Below are positions 17,625 through 26,696 of a DNA stretch of 64,000 bases, piece by piece. Origin of the DNA: VGBV01 sp963813725. GTDB lineage: Bacteria > Actinomycetota > Thermoleophilia > Solirubrobacterales > 70-9. Within the stretch, counting starts at the first letter, position 1, and each line of letters starts with the position of its first letter. The translations under genes were made by a program, and so were the position numbers. Under the pieces are notes generated by a model. The model ran no database searches. It saw nothing but the letters and a program-made list of their open reading frames with translations, and had not been told where the DNA came from. Location: NCBI GenBank assembly GCA_963813725.1, contig CAWFAI010000013.1:248001-312000 (forward strand), given 5' to 3'.

Positions 17625-18741
17625 ATGCGGGTTCAGATCGTCGATCCGGCGGCCTACACGCCTCCATACGACCACGCGCTGAGCGCGTCGCTCGCGCGAG
17701 CCGGCGCGGAGGTGGACCTGGTCACCACCCACTTCCCCTACGGGCCGGTCCCGCGCGAGCCCGGCTATGAGGTGACCGAGCTCTTCTACCGGCACAGCTC
17801 CCGCGACGGCGATGGGGCCCCGGGTGCGGCGGGCGCTGCGGGCCGCTGAGCACGTCCCGGGGATGTTCCGCCACCGCCGTCACGCCCGCGAGGCGGAAGT
17901 CGTCCACTATCAGTGGCTGCCGATTCCGCGTCTGGACCGCCATCTGCTGGCGCCCACCCGGCCCCGCCTGTTCACGATGCACTGGCGCCTGCCCGAGGCC
18001 GGAAGCCGCGTGGCGCATACGCTCACCCGCCTGCTCGACCCCATGGACGCGGTGATCGTCCACACCGAGCACGGCGCCCGGCGGCTGCGCGACGACTTCG
18101 GGGTGGACCCCGCCGTGATCGAGGTGATCCCGCATGGGGCCTTCGACTACCTCACGCGCCAGGCCGACGAGCGGCCCCTGCCGGCCGAGCTGGGGGAGGT
18201 GGAGGGCCCCGTGATCCTCGCCTTCGGCCTGCTCCGGCCCTACAAGGGGACCGAGGTCCTGCTGCGGGCGTTTCGCCACCTCGAGGGAGCCGAGCTCTGG
18301 ATCGTCGGCATGCCGCGGATGCCGATAGGGCCGCTGCGGGAGCTTGCGGAGCGCGTGCCCGGCAAGGTCCGGTTCGTCGACCGCTTCGTCACCGACCCCG
18401 AGATCCCGGCCTTCATGCGCCGGGCTGACCTGCTGGTGCTGCCCTACCGGAACATCGAGCAGTCGGGCGTCCTCTACACCGGACTCGCGTTCGGGCGGCC
18501 GCTGGTGCTGAGCGACGTCGGGGGCTTCCCGGAGATCGCCGACCAGGGGGCCGCTGTCACCGTCCCGCGCGAGGACCCCGACGCCCTCGCGGCGACTCTG
18601 TCGCGGCTGCTCGCCGACCCCGTCGAGCGCGAGCGGCTGGCCGCCGGCGCCCTGGAGGCCGCCCGCGGCCGCTACTCCTGGGACGCGATCGGCCGCCGGA
18701 CCGCGGGCCTGTACGAGCGCCTCTTGGGAGGGGCCGGGTGA
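17625..18741 (+). CDS. Family 4 (GT-B) glycosyltransferase, one frame break
   Basis: The first segment (17625 to about 17812) reads MRVQIVDPAAYTPPYDHALSASLARAGAEVDLVTTHFPYG, a GT4 N-terminal Rossmann start. The frame then changes at a GGGGCCCC run near 17812, and the rest continues to 18741. The second part contains FGLLRPYKGTEVLLRAFRHL and VLYTGLAFGRPLVLSDVGGFPEI, the donor-binding half of GT-B enzymes. The restored protein would be about 371 residues. A homopolymer indel is the likely cause of the break. It is coupled to the next glycosyltransferase by a GTGA overlap. Confidence 0.82.
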
Positions 18742-19880
18742 CCGCCCTGGAGATCACCTTCTGGGTCGCGGCGGGGCTGATCGTCTACGCGCATGTCGGC
18801 TACCCGCTGCTGCTGTGGGCGCTGGCCCGGCTGTTCGGCCGCCACCAGGACGCGGGAGCCGGGGCACCGGCGGTGGCGCCGGCCAAGCGGGTGACGCTGA
18901 TCATCGCCGCCTACGACGAGCAGGAGGTGATCGAGCGCAAGGTCGCCAACGCCCTCGCGCTGGACCACCCGCGCGATCACCTCCAGGTGGTGGTCGCGTC
19001 CGACGGCTCGGCGGACCGCACGGTCGAGCTGGCCCGGGCGGCCGGAGCGGACCTGGTGCTGGACCTGCCGCGCGGTGGCAAGGTGGCGGCCCTGAACGAG
19101 GCGGTGCGCCGGACCGACGCCCCGATCCTCGCCTTCTCGGACGCCAACAGCTTCTGGCGCCCCGACGCGCTGGGCAAGCTCCTCGCACGGTTGGACGAGG
19201 AGGACGTCGGCTACGTATGCGGGCAGGTGCGCTTTACGGGCGGGGAGGGCGGCAACCAGGAGGGTCTGTACTGGCGCTACGAGATGGCGGTGCGGGAGAT
19301 GGAATCGCGGTTGGCCGGCATCACCGCCGGTAACGGCGGGATCTACGCCGTCGCCCGCGAGGCGTACGTCGAGCTGCATCCCAGCCGCGGCCAGGACATC
19401 GGCTTCCCGTTCGAGATCACCAAGCGCGGCCGCCGCGCCGTCTACGAGCCCGCCGCGATCGCCGAGGAGCGCATGGCGCCCACCATCGAGGGCGAGTTCA
19501 AGCGCAAGCGGCGCATGATGTGGGGCCTGTGGGACGTGATGCTGCGCTGGGGGATGCTGAGCCCTCGCGGCTACAGCCCCGCCTACGCGCTCGAGATCTA
19601 TTCCCACCGCCTGGGGCGCTACCTGACCCCCTGGCTGCACCTGATCGCGCTCGCGGCCAACGCGGCGCTGCTGGGGCAGGGCACCCTCTACGTCGTCACA
19701 ATGGCGCTCCAGGTCGCCCTGCTGGTGGCGGCCGCGCTGGGGCGCTTCGTCCCGTTCGGACCCTTCCGCATCGCCTACTACTACGTGACCGTGACCGCAT
19801 CCATCGCCGTCGGCCTGTTCGACCGCATCCGCGCCGGCCGCGTGCCGATCGGCTGGGAGAAGGTCGAGGGGACTCGATGA
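18738..19880 (+). CDS. Membrane family 2 glycosyltransferase
   Basis: 380 residues. One N-terminal membrane helix (about 5-25), a GT-A catalytic domain with QVVVASDGSADRTVE, ILAFSDANSFW and a QGQ/RRMMWG-type acceptor region, then three C-terminal helices. The plan resembles processive or membrane-embedded GT2 enzymes that extend glycans. It overlaps the upstream GT4 by four bases and the following sugar-phosphate transferase by ATGA, so the three form one translational unit. The polymer it builds cannot be told from sequence. Confidence 0.87.
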   Translation: MTALEITFWVAAGLIVYAHVGYPLLLWALARLFGRHQDAGAGAPAVAPAKRVTLIIAAYDEQEVIERKVANALALDHPRDHLQVVVASDGSADRTVELARAAGADLVLDLPRGGKVAALNEAVRRTDAPILAFSDANSFWRPDALGKLLARLDEEDVGYVCGQVRFTGGEGGNQEGLYWRYEMAVREMESRLAGITAGNGGIYAVAREAYVELHPSRGQDIGFPFEITKRGRRAVYEPAAIAEERMAPTIEGEFKRKRRMMWGLWDVMLRWGMLSPRGYSPAYALEIYSHRLGRYLTPWLHLIALAANAALLGQGTLYVVTMALQVALLVAAALGRFVPFGPFRIAYYYVTVTASIAVGLFDRIRAGRVPIGWEKVEGTR

Positions 19881-20569
19881 GGGCTGACGCGATGACCCCG
19901 GATCCGCATTCCCCCCGCCGCGGCCTGCCGCGCACGGCCGACGTGGCGATCGCCGCGCTCGGGCTGGCGCTGGCGTCGCCCCTGCTGCTGATCGCGGCCG
20001 CTGCGATCAAGCTCACCTCCCGGGGCCCGGTCATCTACCGCCAGCACCGCGTCGGGCGGTACGGCGAGCAGTTCGAGCTGTGGAAGCTGCGGACGATGAA
20101 GCGGGGCTCCGACCCCGTCGGGGTCGGCACGGCGGTGGTCGCGGGGGATCCCCGGGTCACCCCCGCGGGCAGGGTGCTGCGCCGCTTCGCCCTCGACGAG
20201 GTGCCGAACCTGGTCAACGTGCTCCGCGGGGAGATGGCGATCGTCGGCCCGAGGGCGACGTTGCCGGCGCAGGCCGAGCTCTACACCGACCGCCAGCGCC
20301 GGCGCCTGGAGCTGAAGCCGGGGGTCACCGGATGGAGCCAGACCCACGGCCGCGCCGGGATCCCATGGGAGGAGCGGATCGAGCAGGACGTGTGGTACGT
20401 CGAGCACCGCTCCATCGGCCTGGACCTGAAGATCATCGCGCTCACGCCCCTGGTCCTGGCGCGCGGGACCGGCTTCGACGCTCCCGATGCCTTCGCGGGC
20501 GCCGCCGAGGACTCCGCGTTGCGACGCGCCGCCGAGCGCGAGCCGGGGGCCCACAAGACGCGACCCTGA
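19877..20569 (+). CDS. Initiating undecaprenyl-phosphate sugar-phosphate transferase (PglC/WcaJ catalytic type)
   Basis: 230 residues from ATG 19877 (ATGA overlap); ATG 19892 is an alternative. It has the single N-terminal re-entrant helix of monotopic phosphoglycosyl transferases (DVAIAALGLALASPLLLIAAAAIKL), then YRQHRVGRYGEQFELWKLRTM, the catalytic RRFALDEVPNLVNVLRGEMAIVGPR region with its Asp-Glu pair, and PGVTGWSQTHGR. It loads the first sugar-phosphate onto undecaprenyl phosphate and so starts the repeat unit. Its position at the end of the locus suits a Wzx/Wzy pathway fed by the CapD-like dehydratase. Confidence 0.9.
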   Translation: MRADAMTPDPHSPRRGLPRTADVAIAALGLALASPLLLIAAAAIKLTSRGPVIYRQHRVGRYGEQFELWKLRTMKRGSDPVGVGTAVVAGDPRVTPAGRVLRRFALDEVPNLVNVLRGEMAIVGPRATLPAQAELYTDRQRRRLELKPGVTGWSQTHGRAGIPWEERIEQDVWYVEHRSIGLDLKIIALTPLVLARGTGFDAPDAFAGAAEDSALRRAAEREPGAHKTRP

Positions 20570-20622
20570 ATCCCTGGCGTAGGCTGCGCCCCCTCGGCCC
20601 TTCCTAGACCGAGTGGCAAGAG

Positions 20623-21177
20623 ATGGCGCGAGGAGTCTCACTCAGACAGTTCAGGCCCGAGGACGCGAAAGCGGTCCACCGCTGGTTCAACAGCCCGGCT
20701 GCCACCGCCAACCTGCTCGAGCACCGCGAGGAGTTCAGCGAGGACGACGCGCGCGCCTGGGTGGAGCGGGCCATGGACACCTCGGGCGAGGACCGCAAGT
20801 GGGCGGTCGAGTTCGAGGGGGTCGACGAGGCGGTCGGCTACACCGCGCTGTACGGCCTGGGGCGGCAGACCGCCCCCGAGCTGGGCGCGATCGTGGCCGA
20901 CGAGCGCGTGGCCGGGAAGGGTGTGGGCCGCGAGGCCGAGCGCCTGACGAACAAGTTGGCCTACGAGGAGTTCGGCGCGCACAAGGTCTACGGCCGCATT
21001 CCGGCCACCAACGAGGCCGCCAAGAAGGCGGTGATCTACAACGGCTGGAAGCAGGAGGGCGTGCTGCGCAACCACGTCCGCCACGGCGACGAGCTGATCG
21101 ACGTCGAGCTGTGGGGCGGCTTCCCCCAGGACCAGCCCGAGGCCCCCGGTGCCGAGGTCGAGGACGCGCCGGACTGA
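20623..21177 (+). CDS. GNAT-family N-acetyltransferase
   Basis: 184 residues. Typical RimJ/RimL-like features: LRQFRPEDAKAVHRWFNSP at the start, GYTALYGLGRQTAPELGAIVADERVAGKGVGREA for the acetyl-CoA loop, and RIPATNEAAKKAVIYNGWKQEGVLRNH near the end. The target is unknown; sugar or protein N-terminal acetylation are both possible. It follows the sugar-phosphate transferase by 53 bases and is nine bases before the next acyltransferase-like gene, so it may modify a glycan precursor. A weak AAGAG precedes the ATG. Confidence 0.82.
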   Translation: MARGVSLRQFRPEDAKAVHRWFNSPAATANLLEHREEFSEDDARAWVERAMDTSGEDRKWAVEFEGVDEAVGYTALYGLGRQTAPELGAIVADERVAGKGVGREAERLTNKLAYEEFGAHKVYGRIPATNEAAKKAVIYNGWKQEGVLRNHVRHGDELIDVELWGGFPQDQPEAPGAEVEDAPD

Positions 21178-21186
21178 TGCCGCCGG

Positions 21187-22143
21187 ATGGCTGAGCTGAG
21201 CGCCCGGCTGATCGCGGACGCGGGCGCGGCCGCCGCGGACCCCCGCCACTTCTTCCGCTCCCCCGAGTTCCTCGCCGCGGAGGGGGTCACCCACACACTG
21301 GCCGTCGAGGGCGGGACCGAGGCCTTGCTGCTGCCCGTGATCGAGCGCCCGATACCCGGCAGCGACCGCCGCGACGCGATCTCGCCGTACGGATACCCGG
21401 GGGCGAACCTCGTCCCCTCCCAGGCGCCCGACCCCGCCGCGATCGACTGGTCGCAGACGGGGCTGGTGAGCCTGTTCATACGGGACCGGATCGGCGAGGC
21501 GCCCGTGCTGGGCGGGGGCAGCGTTCGCGCCGAAGTCCACCTGGCCGACCCCAGGCGCGAGAGCGGCATGCGCAAGCGCCTGCGCGAGCAGATCCGCCGC
21601 AACGAGCGGCGCGGCTGGAGGGTCGCCGCCGAGCCCGGGCGGGAGGCCGAGGCGATGGACCGCACCGCCTTCGAGCTTGCCTACGCCGAGACGATGGCGC
21701 GCGCCGGCGCATCCGAGCGCTACCTGTACGGGCCGGAGTACTTCGATGCCCTGCTGGCCGCCGAGACCGCCTGGCTGCTGCTCGCGGGCCGCCAGGGCGA
21801 GGGCGCGAGCGCCGGCGCCATCGCCGTCACCAGCGACCACCTCCTGCACTACTTCCTGGGGGGGACCCGCGACGCCGCGCTGGCGGACTCGCCGATGAAG
21901 AACCTGTTCGCCGCCATGATCTCGCTGGCGGGAGAGCTCGGGCTCTCGCTGCACCTGGGCGGCGGCGTCGAGCCGGGGGACTCGCTGGACTCGTTCAAGC
22001 GCGGCTTCGCCAACGCCGCGGCGGAGTTCAGGACGCACGAGATCGTCTGCGACCCCGCCGAATACGAGAGGCTGAGCGGCGGGCGCGGGGAGGGGCCAGG
22101 GGGCTTTTTCCCCGCCTACCGAGCGGGGGGCGCGGAGGGATGA
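21187..22143 (+). CDS. FemAB/BioF2-like GNAT-fold transferase
   Basis: 318 residues from ATG 21187. The middle, RKRLREQIRRNERRGWRV, followed by an aromatic-rich acceptor region and HYFLGGTRDAALADSPMKNLFAAMI and LHLGGGVEPGDSLDSFKRGFANAAAEF, matches the double-GNAT FemAB-like family found in polysaccharide and PEP-CTERM loci. Such proteins transfer aminoacyl or acyl groups to cell-wall or glycan acceptors. It is likely cotranscribed with the GNAT gene. The acceptor is unknown. It is convergent with the amidase gene, ten bases apart. Confidence 0.8.
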   Translation: MAELSARLIADAGAAAADPRHFFRSPEFLAAEGVTHTLAVEGGTEALLLPVIERPIPGSDRRDAISPYGYPGANLVPSQAPDPAAIDWSQTGLVSLFIRDRIGEAPVLGGGSVRAEVHLADPRRESGMRKRLREQIRRNERRGWRVAAEPGREAEAMDRTAFELAYAETMARAGASERYLYGPEYFDALLAAETAWLLLAGRQGEGASAGAIAVTSDHLLHYFLGGTRDAALADSPMKNLFAAMISLAGELGLSLHLGGGVEPGDSLDSFKRGFANAAAEFRTHEIVCDPAEYERLSGGRGEGPGGFFPAYRAGGAEG

Positions 22144-22153
22144 GAACGGCCGC

Positions 22154-23323
22154 TCAGCGGCTCGGCCCGGCAGCGGAGCTGAAGCGGCTGGCGCGCTTGC
22201 GCACGAGCTTGCGGATCGACTTCAGCTGCGCGTAGAGCCTGTCGCCGGGACACGCGGTGTTGCCGAGGTCGCGGTGCCCGAGCACGCGGGGCACGGTGAT
22301 CACGGTGCCTGCGGGATAGCGGCTGAGGCTCCCCCCCGCCGAGGTCATCGTCGCCGAGGTCGAGGGGTCGATGCCGTGGAGGCCGAGCTTCCAGGCCAGG
22401 TAGCGCGTCACCGCCTTCCGCGCCTTGCGGCTCAGCTTCACGGTCGAGTGGGTCCCGATCGACGCGATGGCGGTCGTCTGCGCGTTGAAACCCTGGGCCT
22501 GGGCGCCGATCACCGCCGCGCCCATGCCCCCGGCGCGGCCCTTGTACAGGCGGCCGAAGCGGTCTACCAGCGCCTGGTAGCCGATGTCGTTCCAGCCGTT
22601 GCCGTTGACGTGGAAGCGGCAGATGCCGAGCACGATCCCGGCGGCTTCAGCCTTCGAGTAGTCGGTGGCGTTGACGGTGTGGTGGATGACTCCCGCGTTG
22701 ACCTCGCCGTAGAGCGCCGGCGCGCGCGGCGCGCAGCCGCCCCGCTCCCGGGTGGCGCCCCAGGCGGCGCGGCTGACCAGCTTCGGCTTCGGCGCGGCCG
22801 CCTCGGCGACGAAGGCCGACGCCGCCGAGATGAAGGCCGAGTTGATCGAGCGGCGCGCGCCGTCCAGCAGCCGCTCCGCCGGCCCGCCCGCGGTGCCCGA
22901 GACGTTGACGAAGTGCAGGTCGCCGCCGGGCTCGAACGCGGAGCGCACCTGCGCCTCGCGCGCCCCCCCGACGTAGACCGGGTCGCCGCCGTGGGTCTGG
23001 ACCCACTCGCTCCAGGTGCCGCCGGAGTCGCGGACCCTGATCTCGACCGGCCGCAGCTCGCCCGCGATGCCCACCAGGTCGAACTCGTGCCGGGCCTCGA
23101 CGGGCGGGGTGATCCAGCGGGCAACCGCGTGGCCGTGCCCGTCCTCGCCAGCGGCCGCGACACGAGCCTGGGAGGGCGCCAGCCGCTCGGCGGCGGGGAC
23201 GGGGTGCTCGAAGTCCACGGCGCCCTGGAGGTAGGGGTCAAGCGATAGCGCGGGGGCGGCCACCCAGGCGCAGAACGCGCTCAGGGTGATCGTCACGCCG
23301 GTCAGTAGCCTGCGACGCCTCAT
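22154..23323 (-). CDS. Secreted N-acetylmuramoyl-L-alanine amidase-like protein (PGRP/amidase_2 domain)
   Basis: 389 residues from ATG 23323, chosen because a basic signal peptide follows (MRRRRLLTGVTITLSAFCAWVAAPALS) and GGAAGGA lies just upstream. After a beta-rich N-terminal half (GTWSEWVQTHGGDPVYVGGA) comes the PGRP-type amidase: SRAAWGA, IHHTVNATDY, GWNDIGYQALVDRFGRLYKGR and GHRDLGNTACPGDRLY, which supply the zinc His/His/Cys ligands. It cleaves the amide between MurNAc and the stem peptide. The open frame upstream of 23323 overlaps the divergent gene and has no signal. Confidence 0.9.
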   Translation of the reverse strand: MRRRRLLTGVTITLSAFCAWVAAPALSLDPYLQGAVDFEHPVPAAERLAPSQARVAAAGEDGHGHAVARWITPPVEARHEFDLVGIAGELRPVEIRVRDSGGTWSEWVQTHGGDPVYVGGAREAQVRSAFEPGGDLHFVNVSGTAGGPAERLLDGARRSINSAFISAASAFVAEAAAPKPKLVSRAAWGATRERGGCAPRAPALYGEVNAGVIHHTVNATDYSKAEAAGIVLGICRFHVNGNGWNDIGYQALVDRFGRLYKGRAGGMGAAVIGAQAQGFNAQTTAIASIGTHSTVKLSRKARKAVTRYLAWKLGLHGIDPSTSATMTSAGGSLSRYPAGTVITVPRVLGHRDLGNTACPGDRLYAQLKSIRKLVRKRASRFSSAAGPSR

Positions 23324-23352
23324 CTTCCTTCCGGAACACGCCAGGGTCTCAT
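23320..23352 (-). CDS. Possible ten-codon upstream ORF overlapping the amidase start
   Basis: ATG at 23352 reads MRPWRVPEGR and stops at a TGA that overlaps the amidase ATG as ATGA; the amidase Shine-Dalgarno lies inside it. CCTACAGA lies just upstream. It could couple amidase translation to a leaderless short peptide. Positional evidence only. Confidence 0.3.
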   Translation of the reverse strand: MRPWRVPEGR

Positions 23353-23365
23353 GTGTTTCTGTAGG

Positions 23366-23380
23366 GGAGATCCGTTCTCC
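23366..23380. promoter_or_regulatory. 15-base inverted repeat between divergent amidase and sugar-dehydrogenase genes
   Basis: GGAGA-TCCGT-TCTCC is a perfect five-base-arm repeat centred in the 65-base divergent gap. It could be an operator or a small hairpin in the plus-strand leader. Confidence 0.25.
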
Positions 23381-23388
23381 TCGGTGAA

Positions 23389-25033
23389 ATGGACCCTGCA
23401 GTAAAGCCGCCAATGAAACCGCCACCCGACAAGATGGAGCCGCGCCGCAGGGCCCAGCGCTCCCAGCGCGCGCGCGGGACGCGGCGCGGCGCGCTTTTGG
23501 CGCTGGCGATCGGCTCGACCCTCGCCTGGATGCTGGCGCTCGGCGGCAGCGCTCTCGCCCAGGGCGTACAGCTCGTCCCCTTCGGGGGCCAGGGCTTCGC
23601 CAGCCCCTACCACGTCGCCGGCGCCCCGGCCGACCCCTCGCGGGTGTTCGTCGTCGAGGAGCAGGGCACGATCCGGCTGGTCAAGGCGGGGGTCACCCAG
23701 CCGACCCCGTTCCTGGACATCAGCGCCGAGGTGATGGACGGCGCCGAGGGCGGCGGCGGCTGCGAGTGTGGGCTGCTCTCGATGGCGCCGGCCCCCGACT
23801 ACGCCTCCAGCGGGCGCTTCTACGTCTTCTACACGCACGACGTCAGTCCGGGCCTGCACGAGCTGCGGATCGAGGAGTACCGCCGCTCGTCCTCGAACCC
23901 CAACATCGCCGATCCGCGCCAGCGACAGGATCGTGATCGACATCCCGCACCCGGACGCCGTCAACCACAACGGCGGCCAGCTCCAGTTCGGCCCCGATGG
24001 CCTGCTCTACATCTGGGTCGGCGACGGGGGCCCCCCGGCCAACGGGCAGCCGCTCGACCGGCTGTTGGGCAAGCTGCTGAGGATCGACCCCGGCGGAGCC
24101 GCCCCGGGCCAGTACTCGATCCCGACCGATAACCCCTACGTGGGCCCCGACGGCGCCCGTGACGAGATCTACGCCTCGGGCGTGCGCAATCCGTGGCGCG
24201 GGTCGTTTGACCGATCCACGGGGGACCTCACCTTCGGCGACGTCGGCCAGAACAGCCGGGAGGAGATCGACTTCAAGCTCGAGGGCACGGGCCGGGGAGC
24301 CAACTTCGGCTGGAACTGCTTCGAGGGGTTTGCGGTTGCCGCCGGGTGCCCCGTCCCGAACCACTCGCCGCCGGTGCTCGACTACCCCAACGGCGGCTCC
24401 GGGGCCGCGGTCGCCGGCGGCTACGTGATCCGGGACTCGGCCCTGCCGACCCTGGCGGGGCGCTACATCTACGCGGACAGCTACAACGCGCTGGGCGGCC
24501 AGCTGCGCACCGCAGTGCTGACGCCGAGCGGGGCGGTCGGCGACGCCCCGCTGCTGGGCCTGGGCGACGTCGTCAGCTTCGGCCAGGACGCGTGCGGCCA
24601 CATCTACGCGGCGTCGCTGTCGGCCGGCCAGGTGCTGCGACTGCAGCCGACCTCGGGTCCCTTCCCCTGCAAGACGGCCCCGAAGCTGAAGGTGCTCGAC
24701 ACCCGCGGCTCCCGCCGCGCCGGACGCAAGCTCGCGCTCGCGGTGCGCGCCGCCTGCGACGAGGACTGCACGCTGAGAGCCACGGGGAGGATCGTCTTCA
24801 AGGGCGCCCGCAAAGGCGCCAAAGCGGGGCGCCTGCGAGGAGCCCGGGGGCGCACCGAGGTGGAGATGGGCGGCAACGGGATCGTGCGGGTGCGCTTCTC
24901 GAAGAAGCAGGCGAAGAAGCTTCGGGCGAAGCTCGCCGCAGGCAGGCGTGCGGTCGCCCACCTGAAGATCTCGGCCACCGGCGGTGGCGGCGGCACCGAT
25001 ACGGTGAGTCGCAGGGTCAAGCAGAAGCGCTGA
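23389..25033 (+). CDS. Secreted PQQ-dependent sugar dehydrogenase-like beta-propeller, one frame break
   Basis: The first segment (23389 to about 23920) has a signal peptide (GALLALAIGSTLAWMLALGGSALAQG) and the propeller start SPYHVAGAPADPSRVFVVEEQGTIRLV. The frame shifts near 23921, and RIVIDIPHPDAVNHNGGQLQFGPDGLLYIWVGDGG follows, a glucose/sorbosone dehydrogenase signature with the catalytic His region. The end carries a basic domain (about 120 residues, Ala/Lys/Arg-rich). The restored length is about 548 residues. The enzyme would oxidise aldose sugars outside the cell using PQQ; no PQQ synthesis genes are visible. One missing or extra base would explain the break. Confidence 0.8.
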
Positions 25034-25048
25034 CCCGCCGGCTCGGGC

Positions 25049-25828
25049 TCAGACGGAGATCGGGACGTTCTCGGGGCCGTTGCCCCGGAAGGTGTCGCGG
25101 AAGTTCCGGATCACGTCGAGCACGAGCGGGTCGTAGGTGGGGCAGCCGACAGCGTTGGTCCAAGCGCTGACCGCGACCTGGAAGTCGGCCTCGGCCAGGT
25201 TCGGATCGGGGGTCAGGACCATGCCGTCGGGGTCGTCATCGAAGACGCCCTTGAGCTCGAGCTGCTGGTCGGAGGGCAGCTCGGGCGAGTAGCGGATGAT
25301 CACCCGGCCGTGCTCCATGGCGTGCACCAGGCGCGACTCCGGCGGCTTCGCCAGGTAGGCGCCGTCGGCGGTGGCGCCGCTGCCGGCCTCGGTGGGCGAG
25401 GCGAAGTGGTCGCCCGAGGTCGGAGGGTTCGTCTTGTAGTCGCCCTGGGTCTCGTCGGCGAAGTGGTCCGAGCCCTCATCCGGCTGCTGCAGAAGCAGCT
25501 CGCAGCCGGCCATCTGCGCCGACTCCTCCAGATCGCCGAACTGCAGGTCGGGCGGCGAGGTGCCCTCGCGATCGTCGAACTCCAGGCCCTTGACGCTGCC
25601 CACCTCGGCCTGCACGTGGGCGTTCTCCGGGATGTCGCCGCCACCGGGCGCCTCGCTGTCGTCGCCCCCGCTTGCGATCACGGCCACGAGTCCCGCGAGC
25701 ACGGCGGCGGCCAGCAGCCCGGCGGTGACGTAGCCCAGCACCAGCTTGCGGCGGTCGCTGGAGCCCTGCTGCGCCTTCTGGGCGAGCCGCTGCTGGCGCA
25801 GGCGCTCTCTCTCTTCGCGGTTGGACAT
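25049..25828 (-). CDS. DUF3105-domain membrane-anchored protein
   Basis: 259 residues. A basic N-terminus (SNREERERLRQQRLAQKAQQ) precedes one membrane helix (LVLGYVTAGLLAAAVLAGLVAVIAS). The extracytoplasmic part carries the DUF3105 pattern YKTNPPTSGDHFASPTEAG and LVHAMEHGRVIIRY, whose conserved His residues suggest metal binding. The function of DUF3105 is not established. It sits in a minus-strand run with an alpha/beta hydrolase 15 bases upstream and metF, so it is likely cotranscribed with the hydrolase. It is convergent with the sugar dehydrogenase. Confidence 0.85.
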   Translation of the reverse strand: MSNREERERLRQQRLAQKAQQGSSDRRKLVLGYVTAGLLAAAVLAGLVAVIASGGDDSEAPGGGDIPENAHVQAEVGSVKGLEFDDREGTSPPDLQFGDLEESAQMAGCELLLQQPDEGSDHFADETQGDYKTNPPTSGDHFASPTEAGSGATADGAYLAKPPESRLVHAMEHGRVIIRYSPELPSDQQLELKGVFDDDPDGMVLTPDPNLAEADFQVAVSAWTNAVGCPTYDPLVLDVIRNFRDTFRGNGPENVPISV

Positions 25829-25843
25829 GGCGGACGCGCGAGG

Positions 25844-26683
25844 CTAGCGAAGCTCTCTCAAGCCCGCCTCTGCGGGCTCGGGGACCGCCCGGCCGGCCCA
25901 AACCTCGTCCAGGAACGCTGCGAGCTCGTCGTCCAGGCGGTCCGGCGAGATGCGCCATTCGAGGATCGAGTTGGCCTCGATCAGGCGCGCGTTCGGCAGC
26001 TCCTCGGCCAGCATGCCCGAGTCCGAGAAGGGGTGAAGCGGGTCGGCATGGTGGCCGATGACCAAGGCCGGCTGCTGCATCCTCACGCGCTCGTCGTGGT
26101 GAGGGGCCCCCGGGCCGAGGAACAGCCCCGCCAGCACGGCGGCCGAAGGGGCAGGGTCCTGGCGGGCCATGTCGAGCCAGAGGTCGACCATGTGGGTGCT
26201 GCGCGGGATCCGCCTGGCGAGCGCGGAGGTCCGCTTCAGCACGGGCCCGGCGAAGCGCAGGCCGAGCAAGATCGGCGTGAAGATCACGCTGACGCCCAGC
26301 AGGGCGTTGTCCAGCACCGGCATCTCCACCATCATCGCGCGCACGCGCTCGGGGGCCATTCTGGCCACCGTCAGGGCGGTGTTGGCGCCGAGCGAGGTTC
26401 CACCGATCACGGCCTCGTCGATCTTGAGGTGGTCGAGCAGACCGATCACCTGCTGCGCGAAGAAGCGCATTCCGTAATTGACCATCTCGGGTGGCTGGTC
26501 GGACTCCCCGTGCCCGAGCAGGTCGACCGTGATCACGCGGTTGCCGCGGGCCGCCATCGCAGGCGCCAGGCGGTCGAACATGTGCCTGTTGACGAGCACC
26601 CCGTGGATCAGCACGAGCGCCTGATCGCCCTCGCCGTAGACGTCGTAGGCGATGCGCCTCCCCTGGTGCTCGAACTGCGGCAC
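25844..26683 (-). CDS. Alpha/beta-hydrolase fold protein
   Basis: 279 residues from GTG (PQFEHQGRRIAYDVYGEG). The oxyanion segment is LVLIHGVLVNRHMFDRL, the nucleophile elbow is GGTSLGAN, and VIGHHADPLHPF carries the acid residue; the His lies near the end. Substrate unknown. The start follows a TAGACT box by seven bases, and the TAG of that box is the stop codon of metF, so leaderless transcription from inside the metF end is likely. Confidence 0.88.
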   Translation of the reverse strand: MPQFEHQGRRIAYDVYGEGDQALVLIHGVLVNRHMFDRLAPAMAARGNRVITVDLLGHGESDQPPEMVNYGMRFFAQQVIGLLDHLKIDEAVIGGTSLGANTALTVARMAPERVRAMMVEMPVLDNALLGVSVIFTPILLGLRFAGPVLKRTSALARRIPRSTHMVDLWLDMARQDPAPSAAVLAGLFLGPGAPHHDERVRMQQPALVIGHHADPLHPFSDSGMLAEELPNARLIEANSILEWRISPDRLDDELAAFLDEVWAGRAVPEPAEAGLRELR

Positions 26684-26690
26684 GGGCCGG

Positions 26691-26696
26691 AGTCTA
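26691..26696 (-). promoter_or_regulatory. Putative leaderless -10 box of the alpha/beta hydrolase, sharing the metF stop
   Basis: TAGACT (minus strand) lies seven bases before the hydrolase GTG; its TAG is also the metF stop codon. Confidence 0.45.

Noticed and set aside
15431..17626. 731-codon minus-strand ORF covering the flippase end and GT2 gene
   Set aside because: It is in a different frame from the supported GT2 gene and consists of Arg/Ala shadow sequence.
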